A stretch of DNA of 64,000 bases, taken from an uncultured Thioclava sp. Its GTDB lineage: Bacteria; Pseudomonadota; Alphaproteobacteria; Rhodobacterales; Rhodobacteraceae. The notes beneath the pieces were generated by a model. The model did not search any database. It was not told the origin of the DNA and saw only the letters and a program-made list of their open reading frames with translations. The position numbers and the translations under genes are program-made. This document shows positions 8,315-16,587 of the stretch, piece by piece; the first letter of the stretch is position 1; every line of letters starts with the position of its first letter. The DNA is taken from NCBI RefSeq assembly GCF_913064665.1, contig NZ_CAJYBT010000007.1, forward strand, positions 53,619 to 117,618, in the 5' to 3' direction.

Positions 8315-8755
8315 ATGGTTCAGATCACCCAAATCACGCCCAACGATCGCGCCGACTGGGAGCCGTTGTTTCGCGGCTATTGCTCGTTTTACAAAAGCGC
8401 CCCCGAACCCGCGCTCGACACGGTCTGGGACTGGCTTTGCGATGAACACAGCGCGCTGCGGGGCGCGTTGGCGCGTGCGCCTGATGGCACCGCACTTGGC
8501 CTGGTGCATTGGGAGGTGATCTTGCGCCCGCTCAAGGGACAGCGCTTGTGCTACATCCATGATTTGTTCGCCAGCCCAGAGGCGCGCGGTCAAGGCGTCG
8601 GGCGCGCGTTGATCGAGCATGTGCAAGACGCGGCACGCAAGGGCGGTATCGAAGCGGTGCGCCTTGCCACGCAAGAGGGCAACGCTACCGCGCGTAAGCT
8701 ATATGATCGTTTCGCGCCGGCATCCGATTTCATCCTCTATACCTTCCCGCTCTAG
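8315..8755 (+). CDS. GNAT family N-acetyltransferase
   Basis: 146 aa. It has the GNAT acetyl-CoA loop EARGQGVGRALIEHVQ (about residues 89-104), preceded by the beta strand LCYIHDLFASP and followed by GGIEAVRLATQEGNATARKLYDRF. It transfers an acetyl group to an unknown amine. GCGGAGGAT precedes ATG 8315. The stop TAG is followed directly by the ATG of dctB, so the genes are probably cotranscribed. It is divergent from the P450 gene. Confidence 0.88.
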   Translation: MVQITQITPNDRADWEPLFRGYCSFYKSAPEPALDTVWDWLCDEHSALRGALARAPDGTALGLVHWEVILRPLKGQRLCYIHDLFASPEARGQGVGRALIEHVQDAARKGGIEAVRLATQEGNATARKLYDRFAPASDFILYTFPL

Positions 8756-10492
8756 ATGCGGCTGCGCGTCACCCTGCTACTGCTTTGGCTGGCGCTGACT
8801 TTGACGGCGTCTTTTTCAGTCTGGCGTATTTCGATGCGTGAAGGGCTGGCGCGGATCGAGGTGCAAGGCGCATCCGATCTGCGTCTCGCCTCGGATCGGC
8901 TTGTTGCGGCGCTGTTGCAGTTTCGCGAAGTGGCGGTGCTGGCGGCAGATCATCCCGATGTGGTGGCGTTGGCGCAAAGTTTTGCCCAAGAGGGGCGCGC
9001 GGGGGGCGCGTGGCGCGATGAGGCCGTCAGCCTGACCTTGCAGCGCTTGGCCGATCACGCGGGGGCGCGCGACATCTGGCTGATCGCGCCCGATGGGGCG
9101 GTGCTGGCCGGGCCGCCTGACGCACCCGCGCATGTCGATATCTCGCGGGCGCTGACGCGTGCGGTACAAGGCGCTACCGGCTCGGATCATTTCGTCGACC
9201 CCGCCACGGGCCAGCGCCTGTTTACCTTTGCCGCGCCGGTTTTTGCGCCCGAAGGCGGGGTAATTGCGATTGTGCGGCTGCGCTTGCGCGCGGGCGATGT
9301 CGAGGCCGAGGGGCGCGGCAACCCGGTGCCGGTCTGGTTCACTGATCGCGACGGTGTCAGCTTTCTCACCAACCGCACCGATCTGGTGCTGACCTCGGAG
9401 CGGGCCACGCATCCCGATCCGCAATCCTATCCCGCAGGTGCGATTGCGCCGCGCGCGCCTTGGGTAACGCGCCAGTTGGCGGGGCGCATGGTGATCTCGG
9501 GGCATGGCTCGCTTATAGGGCCGGGGCTGGAAGTCACGCGCGCGCTGCCGGTGATTGACATGACGGGGCATGCCTTGGCGCTGGCGGATCCGGTTCTGCG
9601 CTCGGCGCGGCTGGCGGCGCTATCGACGGCGGCGGGGATTTTGGCGCTTGGGGCGGTGCTGCTCGCGCTGTGGGAGCGCAGGCGCGCCCTCGCGCTTGCC
9701 AACGCCGCGCTTGAGATGCGCGTCGCCGCGCGCACCGCCGAATTGAGCGCCGCGAACGAGGAATTACGGCGCACGCAGGCTGAATTGGTGCAGGCGGGCA
9801 AGCTGGCGGCGCTGAGCCAGATGTCGTCGTGCATCAGCCACGAGTTGAGCCAGCCCGTGATGGCGATCAGTTCTTAGGCCGAGAATGCTGAGTTGCTGCT
9901 GGAGCGAGGGCGCATGCAAGAGGCGGGCGAAACCTTGGGGCGCATCGCCGCCATGGCGCATCGGATGGGGCGCATCATCCGCAACCTGCGCGCCTTCGCC
10001 CGTCAGGAAAGCGAACCTGCGCGCCGTGTCGGTCTTGCGGCGGTGGTGGAAAGCGCGTTGGAAATGCTGGATGCCCGCATCAAACAGGGCGAGGTGAGCG
10101 TGCAATGGCAGCGCCCCGATTTTCCCGCCATCGTGATGGGGGGCGAGGTGCGCCTCAGCCAAGTGGTTCTCAATCTGATCTCGAATGCGCTGGATGCGAT
10201 GGAGGGCGCGCCCCTGCGCCGCCTCAGCATCGCGATCTCGCGCGCTGAGGATCGCATTCGCTTGACCGTCGCCGATACCGGCCCCGGCATCGCCGATCCG
10301 ACGCGCATTTTCGACCCGTTTTATTCCACCAAAGAGGTCGGCAGTGCCGAAGGGCTTGGCCTTGGTTTGTCGATTTCCTACGGTCTGGTGCAAGGGTTTG
10401 GCGGCAGTTTGCGCGGCGAAAACGCGGCCACGGGCGGGGCGGTGTTCAGCGTCGATCTGCGCGAGGCCCCCCAAAGAGAAGGCAGCCTATGA
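8756..10492 (+). pseudogene. dctB: DctB-type sensor histidine kinase interrupted by an in-frame TAG
   Basis: The frame encodes a membrane sensor kinase: an N-terminal TM (LRVTLLLLWLALTLTASFSV), a periplasmic sensor region, a second TM near residues 280-300, a coiled coil, then the H-box CISHELSQPVMAIS with His362. Codon 374 is TAG (9875-9877). The same frame continues without any shift through AENAELLLERG, the N-box NLISNALDAME, the D-box DTGPGIAD and the G-box GLGLGLSISYGL to 10492. DctB relatives read SYAENA or similar here, so the amber most simply replaces Tyr. Without suppression or reinitiation the kinase lacks its ATPase domain. Its end overlaps the dctD start (ATGA). It could be a real mutation or a sequencing error. 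Confidence 0.8.
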
Positions 10493-11718
10493 TCCGCCGG
10501 GTGTTGTTTGTCGATGATGATCGCGCGGTGCGCGAGGCGCTGGGCCAGACGCTGGAACTGGCGGGGCTGCGGCCCACGCTTGCCAGCAGCTATATCGAGG
10601 CCAAGGACCATATCGGGCCAGCCTTCGAGGGCGTGGTGGTGACCGATATTCGCATGCCCGGCAAGGACGGGTTTGCACTGCTCGATCTGGTGCAAAAGGC
10701 CGATCCCGATCTGCCGGTGATCTTGCTGACGGGCGAGGGTGATGTGCCAATGGCGGTGCGTGCGATGGCGGGCGGGGCCTTTGATTTTCTGGAAAAACCC
10801 TGTTCAGGCAAGGACTTGCTGGCCGTTGTTGAGAAGGCGCTGGAGCTGCGCGCGCGGGTCATGGAGACCCGGCTGTTCAAGCGTGAGGGCAAGCGCGGCG
10901 ATGCGGCGGCGCGCATCTTGGTGGGCCATTCGCCCGTCGCCGAAGAGCTGCGCGAAAGTGCCCGCCGCGCCGCGCGCTCGGGGGCGGAGGTGCTGATCAC
11001 CGGCGCTCCCGGCGCGGGCAATTCCAAGATCGCCGAGGTGATCCATCTGCTGTCCACTCACGCGCGCCGCCCCTTTGTGAAACGCGCCGCCGCCGAGCTG
11101 GATGCCAGCGCGCTTGAGGCCGGGTTCGCGCAGGCCGAGGGCGGCACGCTGTATCTTGATGAGGTGGCCGATCTTCCCCAACCCGCGCAATTCGCGCTGA
11201 TCGAACTGCTGGAAACCCGCCCCGCCACGCGCCTGATTGCAGGCACCTATCGCGATCTGGGGGCGCAGGCGCGCGCGGGCCGCTTTCACCCCGATCTCTA
11301 TTGGCGCCTTGAGGCGTTGCGTCTGCGCGTGCCCTCGCTCTCGCAGCGCCCCGAAGATATTCCCGACCTGTTTCGCCACTATGTCGCGACCGCCTGCGAG
11401 CAGGCCAATCTGGCGATCCCCGAAATCCCCCCCGATCTGAGCGCGGCCCTGATGGCGCGCGACTGGCCGGGCAATTCGCGCGCGCTGATGTCCGAGGCGA
11501 TGCGCTTTGCGATGGGTTTGGGCGCGCAGACCGCACAGGCGCAACCGCTGGGCCTGAACGAACGGATGGCGAGCGTCGAGAAATCCCTTCTCGCCGAGGC
11601 CTTGGCGCATGCCGGAGGCAACGCCACCGAGGCCGCCGCCGCCCTCAAACTCCCGCGCAAGACCTTTTACGACAAGCTCGCCCGGCATGGGCTGCGACCC
11701 GAGGATTACCGGGGGTAG
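10489..11718 (+). CDS. dctD: DctD-type response regulator with degenerate AAA+ domain
   Basis: 409 aa. The receiver domain (1-120) has Asp53 in VVVTDIRMPGKDG and Lys103. An NtrC-like AAA+ region follows, and a Fis-type HTH ends the protein (ATEAAAALKLPRKTFYDKLARHG). The Walker A site reads GAPGAGNS (172-179), so the invariant Lys is Asn178. The sequence passes directly from FVKRAAAELDASALE to GGTLYLDE, leaving out the segment that holds the sigma-54-contacting GAFTGA loop. Walker B (LYLDE, 221-225) and the arginine-finger region GRFHPDLYWRL remain. It probably binds DNA and receives phosphate but cannot work as a sigma-54 activator. It lies upstream of dctPQM, its likely target. Confidence 0.88.
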   Translation: MIRRVLFVDDDRAVREALGQTLELAGLRPTLASSYIEAKDHIGPAFEGVVVTDIRMPGKDGFALLDLVQKADPDLPVILLTGEGDVPMAVRAMAGGAFDFLEKPCSGKDLLAVVEKALELRARVMETRLFKREGKRGDAAARILVGHSPVAEELRESARRAARSGAEVLITGAPGAGNSKIAEVIHLLSTHARRPFVKRAAAELDASALEAGFAQAEGGTLYLDEVADLPQPAQFALIELLETRPATRLIAGTYRDLGAQARAGRFHPDLYWRLEALRLRVPSLSQRPEDIPDLFRHYVATACEQANLAIPEIPPDLSAALMARDWPGNSRALMSEAMRFAMGLGAQTAQAQPLGLNERMASVEKSLLAEALAHAGGNATEAAAALKLPRKTFYDKLARHGLRPEDYRG

Positions 11719-11787
11719 CGGGCGCTTTATGTTCAGCTTGATGATTTGAACGGAGCGGACAGAGGGTGAATGCGAGTTGAGACACGT

Positions 11788-12226
11788 TTAGCGTCGGCGC
11801 CAAGAAGATCTGGCTTGGCGAATGTTGTTCAGAGAAGTTCCCGGCTCCAGAAAGACAGCCAGCGCCGCCGAAAAAAAATACCGCCTCCAAAAATACCCAA
11901 TGTATTCAAAACGCTTTAGCAAAAGGCCACTTCGTCTCTTTCGTATAAAGCGAGATAGTTCACGCCCGTAGATAAAGACGAGGAGAAGAAGATTAAGGGC
12001 AATCTGCAAAAGCAGACATCCACCCCATTCCAGCCACGCCAGAAAGTCTAGGATTAAAATCGCTTGGATAAGGGCCGAAGGTCGCGATCAGCGACACTGG
12101 GAAGATGTGGATGACAGAGTTGAGCATGCAAAGTGCAAACGTCACAATTAAAATGTGCCTTGTACGCTCTGACGCCAACTGCATTGAATATTGCATAGCA
12201 AGAAATTCCGCTTTCAATATCTGCAA
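11788..12226 (-). pseudogene. Possible frameshifted small membrane protein
   Basis: Two minus-strand frames together read like one hydrophobic protein. The 5' part (12226 or 12196 down to about 12045) gives MQLASERTRHILIVTFALCM then LNSVIHIFPVSLIATFG. The 3' part, in another frame, gives DFLAWLEWGGCLLLQIALNL then LLLLVFIYGRELSRFIRKRR and ends at 11788. The switch falls near 12040-12060. Base composition is more AT-rich than the neighbours and codon use differs, suggesting acquired DNA. I do not recognise the family; it could instead be non-coding. Confidence 0.35.
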
Positions 12227-12558
12227 TAATGATGTTTGCGAAGTGTATTAAAACAAAGGCAGATACCTCTAAACGACATCGACACTGCGACCCTGTGATC
12301 TTCATCTCATCTCCGCGCGTCCACCGGAGGGCAGTGCGCGAAGATTCGCGTCCCAAGACATCGATCTGTGCGGAATTTCGCACAAGGCTTGGTGCGGAGT
12401 TCGATAGAACTTCTTCTAACGATATGTTTTTTAAGCCAATTATTCCTGCGTCACATCACCTTCACGAAACTGTTGATCGTGCGCGCCAGTGGCTCTTTGC
12501 TGCGCATAAGTGCCGGAGAGGACCGGTGCGCGACAAAAAACACGTCTGGGAGGACATC
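12227..12558. other. Long leader/regulatory region of the first dctPQM operon
   Basis: About 330 bases upstream of dctP with no gene called. A plus-strand frame runs through it into dctP but has no ribosome site and reads as non-protein. It is AT-richer in its left half and holds the palindrome at 12367-12384. I found no convincing GG-N10-GC sigma-54 promoter. Confidence 0.4.
12367..12384. promoter_or_regulatory. Palindromic operator candidate upstream of dctP
   Basis: TGTGCGGAATTTCGCACA is an 18-bp near-perfect inverted repeat 175 bases before the dctP start. A similar half site GGTGCGGAGTTCG follows at about 12391. Its form resembles, from memory, upstream activating sites bound by rhizobial DctD. 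Its position between dctD and dctP makes DctD the natural candidate ligand. Confidence 0.5.
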
Positions 12559-13569
12559 ATGAAGACATTCACCGCCGCCGTTTCGGCGCTCGCTTTGCTG
12601 GCTTCGGCTTCGATCGCTTCGGCCGATCCCACAAAATGCGATCCGGGCGAAATGGTCATCAAGTTCAGCCATGTCACCAACACCGACAAGCACCCCAAAG
12701 GCATCGCGGCGGCGCTGTTTGCCAAGCGGGTGAATGCGGAAATGGACGGCAAGGCCTGTGTTGAGGTCTATCCGAACTCGACGCTGTATAACGACGATCA
12801 GGTGCTTGAGGCGATGTTGCAGGGCGATGTGCAAATGGCCGCGCCCAGCCTGTCGAAATTCGAGACCTTCACCAAGAAATACCGCATCTTCGATCTGCCC
12901 TTCATGTTCAAGAACATGGCTGCTGTGGACGAGTTCCAGAACTCGGAAACCGGGCAGGAGATGAAGAACGCGATGGTCAAGCGCGGCTTGCAAGGGCTTG
13001 ATTTCTGGCATTCCGGCCTCAAGCAGTTCTCGGCCAACAAGCCGCTCCTGGTGCCCGGCGATGCCAAGGGTCTGAAGTTCCGTGTGCAGCCCTCTGATGT
13101 GCTGATTGCGCAGATGAAGGCGCTCGGGGCCAGCCCGCAGCCGATGGCGTTTTCGGAAGTTTATGGGGCGCTGCAAACCGGCGTTGTGGATGGTCAGGAA
13201 AACACCTGGTCCAACATTTATGGCCAGAAGTTCTACGAAGTGCAGGACGGCACCACCGAAACCAACCACGGTCTGCTGGATTACATGGTCGTGACCTCGG
13301 TCGATTGGTGGGACAGCCTTGACCCGGCGATGCGCGACCAGCTTGCAACGATTCTGCATGGGGTCACCAAAGAACGCAACGCCGCGATCAACGATGTCGA
13401 AGCGCAATCCAAGCAGGCGATCCTTGATGCGGGTGGGGTTATTCGCGAATTGACCCCCGAGCAGCGTCAAGAATGGGTTGATGTGATGAAGCCGGTCTGG
13501 GCCGAGTTCACCGACGATGTCGGTCAGGAAAACATCGACGCCGCTCAAGCGATCAACGCCAAGCATTGA
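12559..13569 (+). CDS. dctP: TRAP transporter substrate-binding protein DctP
   Basis: 336 aa. A Sec signal peptide (MKTFTAAVSALALLASASIASA) is followed by the DctP fold: KFSHVTNTDKHPKG near residue 35, and AFSEVYGALQTGVVDGQENT near residue 197 with the helix typical of C4-dicarboxylate binders. The LKFRVQPSD strand precedes it and carries the Arg that usually grips the substrate carboxylate. It acts in the periplasm and delivers substrate to DctQM. GGGAGGAC precedes ATG 12559. Stem-loops follow it, as expected for a binding protein made in excess. With dctBD next door, succinate, malate or fumarate are the likely substrates. Confidence 0.93.
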   Translation: MKTFTAAVSALALLASASIASADPTKCDPGEMVIKFSHVTNTDKHPKGIAAALFAKRVNAEMDGKACVEVYPNSTLYNDDQVLEAMLQGDVQMAAPSLSKFETFTKKYRIFDLPFMFKNMAAVDEFQNSETGQEMKNAMVKRGLQGLDFWHSGLKQFSANKPLLVPGDAKGLKFRVQPSDVLIAQMKALGASPQPMAFSEVYGALQTGVVDGQENTWSNIYGQKFYEVQDGTTETNHGLLDYMVVTSVDWWDSLDPAMRDQLATILHGVTKERNAAINDVEAQSKQAILDAGGVIRELTPEQRQEWVDVMKPVWAEFTDDVGQENIDAAQAINAKH

Positions 13570-13593
13570 TCGAAGTTTATTGATCCAAGTATT

Positions 13594-13660
13594 CCGGGCA
13601 AACCCCAACAGATTTGCCCGGATATTCAGGCGCGCGCGACCCCACACACGCGCGCGCCTG
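13594..13660 (+). other. Two intercistronic stem-loops between dctP and dctQ
   Basis: Hairpin 1: CCGGGCAAA (13594-13602) / TTTGCCCGG (13613-13621). Hairpin 2: CAGGCGCGCGCG (13627-13638) / CGCGCGCGCCTG (13649-13660), both perfect. There is no U tract after either, so they are more likely mRNA-stabilising or attenuating structures than full terminators. Confidence 0.6.
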
Positions 13661-13694
13661 TCGCCTTTGGGCCCACCAGAACCGGAGTGACCCC

Positions 13695-14375
13695 ATGACC
13701 CAGCGCTATGAGCCGCGCTCTCGTTTGTCCTATGTGATCCACCATATCGAAGAGGGCGCGATTGCGCTGATCCTTGGGATGATGACGCTGATCACCTTCG
13801 TCAACGTGGTGCTGCGCTATGTGTTCAACTCCTCGCTGATCTGGGGGTTAGAGGTGACGCTGATCTTGTTTGTCTGGCTGGTGTTGCTGGGTATGTCTTA
13901 TGCGGTCAAGGTCACGGCGCATCTGGGTGTAGATGCGGTGATCAATATGCTGCCGCTGCGCCCCCGCAAGGCGATGGCGCTTTTGGCGGCGGCTTTGTGT
14001 ATTTTATATGCGGTCCTGTTGCTCAAAGGGGCGTGGGATTACTGGGCCCCGTTTGCCGGGCTCAATCAGACCGGTGGGCGCTGGTTCCCGACCGGCTTTA
14101 TCCAGACCCGTGATCGCGCGTTTTACATGACCGATCAGGTGCCGTTCCCGCAGTTTTTGTCCTTCCTTGAGGGCTGGGTCAATGACGGCGAAACCTATGA
14201 CAAACTGCCCCGTTTCCTGCCCTATTTCATTTTGCCCTTCGGTGTCGCGCTGCTGCTGTTTCGCTTTATCCAAGCGGGTATTGGCATTATGCGCGGCTCC
14301 CGCACGGCCTTGATTGTCAGCCATGAGGCCGAGGATCAGATCGCCGATGTCGCCCATATGAACAAGGAAGACTGA
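13695..14375 (+). CDS. dctQ: TRAP transporter small permease DctQ
   Basis: 226 aa with four predicted membrane helices, the DctQ pattern. The first helix is preceded by a basic N-terminus, and the motif VTLILFVWLVLLGMSYAVK lies around residues 55-75. It pairs with DctM in the inner membrane. An insert of about 50 residues between helices 3 and 4 (from GLNQTGGRWFPTG to PQFLSFLEGW) is longer than in the second DctQ of this window, as in the DctPQM type that carries C4-dicarboxylates. ATG 13695 follows CCGGAGTGA. Confidence 0.9.
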   Translation: MTQRYEPRSRLSYVIHHIEEGAIALILGMMTLITFVNVVLRYVFNSSLIWGLEVTLILFVWLVLLGMSYAVKVTAHLGVDAVINMLPLRPRKAMALLAAALCILYAVLLLKGAWDYWAPFAGLNQTGGRWFPTGFIQTRDRAFYMTDQVPFPQFLSFLEGWVNDGETYDKLPRFLPYFILPFGVALLLFRFIQAGIGIMRGSRTALIVSHEAEDQIADVAHMNKED

Positions 14376-14379
14376 GCGC

Positions 14380-15768
14380 ATGGATATCCTATTCCTGTTC
14401 TTGATGGTGATCGGCTTCATGCTGGTGGGCGTGCCGATTGCGGTGTCGCTGGGGCTGGCCTCGACGCTGTTTTTGCTAATCTTTTCGGATGCCTCGCTCG
14501 CCTCGGTGGCGCAGTCGCTATATGATGCGATGGACAATCACGCGACGCTGCTGGCGATCCCGTTTTTCATTCTCGCCTCGTCCTTTATGTCGACGGGGGG
14601 CGTGGCCAAACGCATCATCCGCTTTGCCATCGCGGTGGTCGGGCATCTGCCCGGTGGCCTTGCGATTGCGGGGGTGTTTGCCTGTATGCTGTTTGCGGCG
14701 CTCTCGGGATCGTCCCCCGCGACTGTCGTCGCCATCGGCTCGATCGTGATCGCCGCGATGCGTCAGGTCGGCTATTCCAAGGATTTCGCCGCTGGCGTGA
14801 TTTGTAACGCAGGCACGCTGGGCATCCTGATCCCGCCTTCGATCGTGATGGTGGTCTATGCTTCGGCCACCGATGTGTCGGTCGGTCGGATGTTCTTGGC
14901 CGGGGTCATTCCGGGCCTTCTGGCAGGCACGATGCTGATGGCCACGATCCTGTTCATCGCGATCCGGCGTAAATTGCCCAAAGGCGAGTGGCAGGGCTGG
15001 GGCGAGGTCTGGGCCAGCTTCCGCGACGCCTTCTGGGGGCTGATGCTGATCGCGATTATCATGGTCGGGCTGTACGGCATCCCAGGCATCACCGGCGGTA
15101 TCTTTACCCCGACCGAGGCCGCCGCCGTGGCCGCTGTCTATGCCTGGATTGTGGCGAATTTCATCTATCGCGACATGGGGCCGCTCGATCAGGGCGACAC
15201 CAAGATCAGCCTGCTCAAACGCCCGCAGGCCCTGATCGAGGTGATCTGGCACAAGGGCACGCGCGACACGCTATTTGAGGCGGGCAAGCTGACGATCACG
15301 CTGATGTTCATCATCGCCAATGCGCTGATCCTCAAACATGTACTCACCGACGAGCAGATCCCGCAAAAGATCACCGAAGCGCTGCTGGGTGCAGGCTTGG
15401 GCAAGATCATGTTCCTCGTGATCGTGAATGTGATCCTGTTGATCGGCGGGCAGTTTATGGAACCCTCGGGCCTGATCCTGATCGTCGCTCCGCTGGTCTT
15501 CCCGATTGCGATCCAACTGGGAGTCGACCCGATCCATCTGGGCATCATCATGGTGGTCAATATGGAGATCGGGATGATTACGCCCCCGGTGGGACTCAAC
15601 CTGTTCGTCACATCTGGCGTGGCGGGGATGCCGATTATGCGGGTGGTTAAGGCTTCGGCTCCCTTCCTTGCAGTGCTGTTCGTCTTCCTGATCCTGATCA
15701 CCTATGTGCCGATCATTTCGACCTTCTTGCCAATGATGGCGATGGGGCCGGAAACAGTGGTGAAATAA
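14380..15768 (+). CDS. dctM: TRAP transporter large permease DctM
   Basis: 462 aa, about a dozen membrane helices, the sodium-coupled transport subunit. Family signatures include FFILASSFMSTGGVAKRI, ALSGSSPATVVAIGSI and GTLGILIPPSIVMVVYA, with MVVNMEIGMITPPVGLNLFV near the C-terminus. It starts 4 bases after dctQ. An insertion near residues 265-310 (FIYRDMGPLDQGDTKISLLK) makes it longer than the second DctM here (426 aa). Confidence 0.93.
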   Translation: MDILFLFLMVIGFMLVGVPIAVSLGLASTLFLLIFSDASLASVAQSLYDAMDNHATLLAIPFFILASSFMSTGGVAKRIIRFAIAVVGHLPGGLAIAGVFACMLFAALSGSSPATVVAIGSIVIAAMRQVGYSKDFAAGVICNAGTLGILIPPSIVMVVYASATDVSVGRMFLAGVIPGLLAGTMLMATILFIAIRRKLPKGEWQGWGEVWASFRDAFWGLMLIAIIMVGLYGIPGITGGIFTPTEAAAVAAVYAWIVANFIYRDMGPLDQGDTKISLLKRPQALIEVIWHKGTRDTLFEAGKLTITLMFIIANALILKHVLTDEQIPQKITEALLGAGLGKIMFLVIVNVILLIGGQFMEPSGLILIVAPLVFPIAIQLGVDPIHLGIIMVVNMEIGMITPPVGLNLFVTSGVAGMPIMRVVKASAPFLAVLFVFLILITYVPIISTFLPMMAMGPETVVK

Positions 15769-15785
15769 CGCTCAAACCGGGGAGG

Positions 15786-15919
15786 GGGGGCGCTGCCCCC
15801 CGTCCTTCGGACTCCCCCCGGGATATTTGCAGAATTTGGAATAGCGGACGGGTTTGCTCTTCCTCTTGATCTAAATATCCCGGGGGAGATTGCCGAAGGC
15901 AAACGGGGGCAGCGCCCCC
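15786..15919. repeat. Long GC-rich inverted repeat
   Basis: The left arm (about 15786-15828: gggggcgctgcccccc, ccttcgg, ccccccgggatattt) is mirrored by the right arm (about 15872-15919: aaatatcccggggg, ccgaagg, cgggggcagcgccccc), with about 45 bases between. Arms of this type recur between genes in Rhodobacteraceae genomes. It follows dctM and may act as its terminator. It is unrelated in sequence to the 41-125 family. Confidence 0.65.
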
Positions 15920-15981
15920 TTGCGTGAGTGGCCAAGCAGGGCGCGTCTTGTTAGGATGCTCAGGCGGGAAGAGGGGGTTGT

Positions 15982-16587
15982 ATGTCACGCATTTTTACCG
16001 GACCTGACGGGGTGAACCGCTGCTTTTGGTGCGAAGGCTGGGAGCCCTATATCGCCTATCATGACGATGAATGGGGCTATCCTGTCAGCGACGACATCCG
16101 CCTATTTGAAAAGCTGTGTCTGGAAGGGTTTCAGGCGGGACTAAGCTGGCGCACGATCCTCGCCAAGCGCGAGAATTTCCGCGCCGCTTTCGACGGGTTC
16201 GATTTCAACACAGTGGCGCGCTACACCGAGGCGGATGTTCTGCGTCTGCTCGGGGATGCGGGCATCGTGCGCCATCGTGGCAAGATTGAAGCGGTGATCA
16301 ACAACGCGGCGCGCGCGCAAGCGGTGGTGGCGCGCGAAGGTTCGCTTGCCAAATGGATCTGGTCTTTCGCGCCGGGTCACCCCGAACATGCGCCCGGTGA
16401 CGTGCCCGCCAAGACACCCGCCTCGGAGGCTCTGTCAAAAGCGTTGCGCAAGGATGGTTGGAAATTCGTTGGCCCGACAACCGTTTACGCCTTCATGCAG
16501 GCGATGGGGATGGTCAATGATCATATGCCGGGCTGTGGTCATCACGCGCGGGCAGAGGCTGCCCGCGCGGAATTCATTCGCCCTTAG
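15982..16587 (+). CDS. tag: DNA-3-methyladenine glycosylase I
   Basis: 201 aa. It removes 3-methyladenine from alkylated DNA in the cytoplasm. The N-terminus RCFWCEGWEPYIAYHDDEWG and LCLEGFQAGLSWRTILAKR are the Tag signatures. Cys and His residues near both ends (CFWC; MPGCGHHA) form the zinc clasp. Length matches the family. Its stop codon overlaps the stop of the convergent helicase gene by two bases. Confidence 0.95.
   Translation: MSRIFTGPDGVNRCFWCEGWEPYIAYHDDEWGYPVSDDIRLFEKLCLEGFQAGLSWRTILAKRENFRAAFDGFDFNTVARYTEADVLRLLGDAGIVRHRGKIEAVINNAARAQAVVAREGSLAKWIWSFAPGHPEHAPGDVPAKTPASEALSKALRKDGWKFVGPTTVYAFMQAMGMVNDHMPGCGHHARAEAARAEFIRP

Noticed and set aside
12480..12520. Sigma-54 promoter before dctP (TGGCTCTTTGCTGC)
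   Set aside because: The GG to GC distance is 9 or 11 bases rather than the required 10, and the adjacent DctD lacks GAFTGA.
12451..13647. A 398-codon open frame antisense to dctP
   Set aside because: It covers the clear dctP gene on the other strand and shows no protein character.
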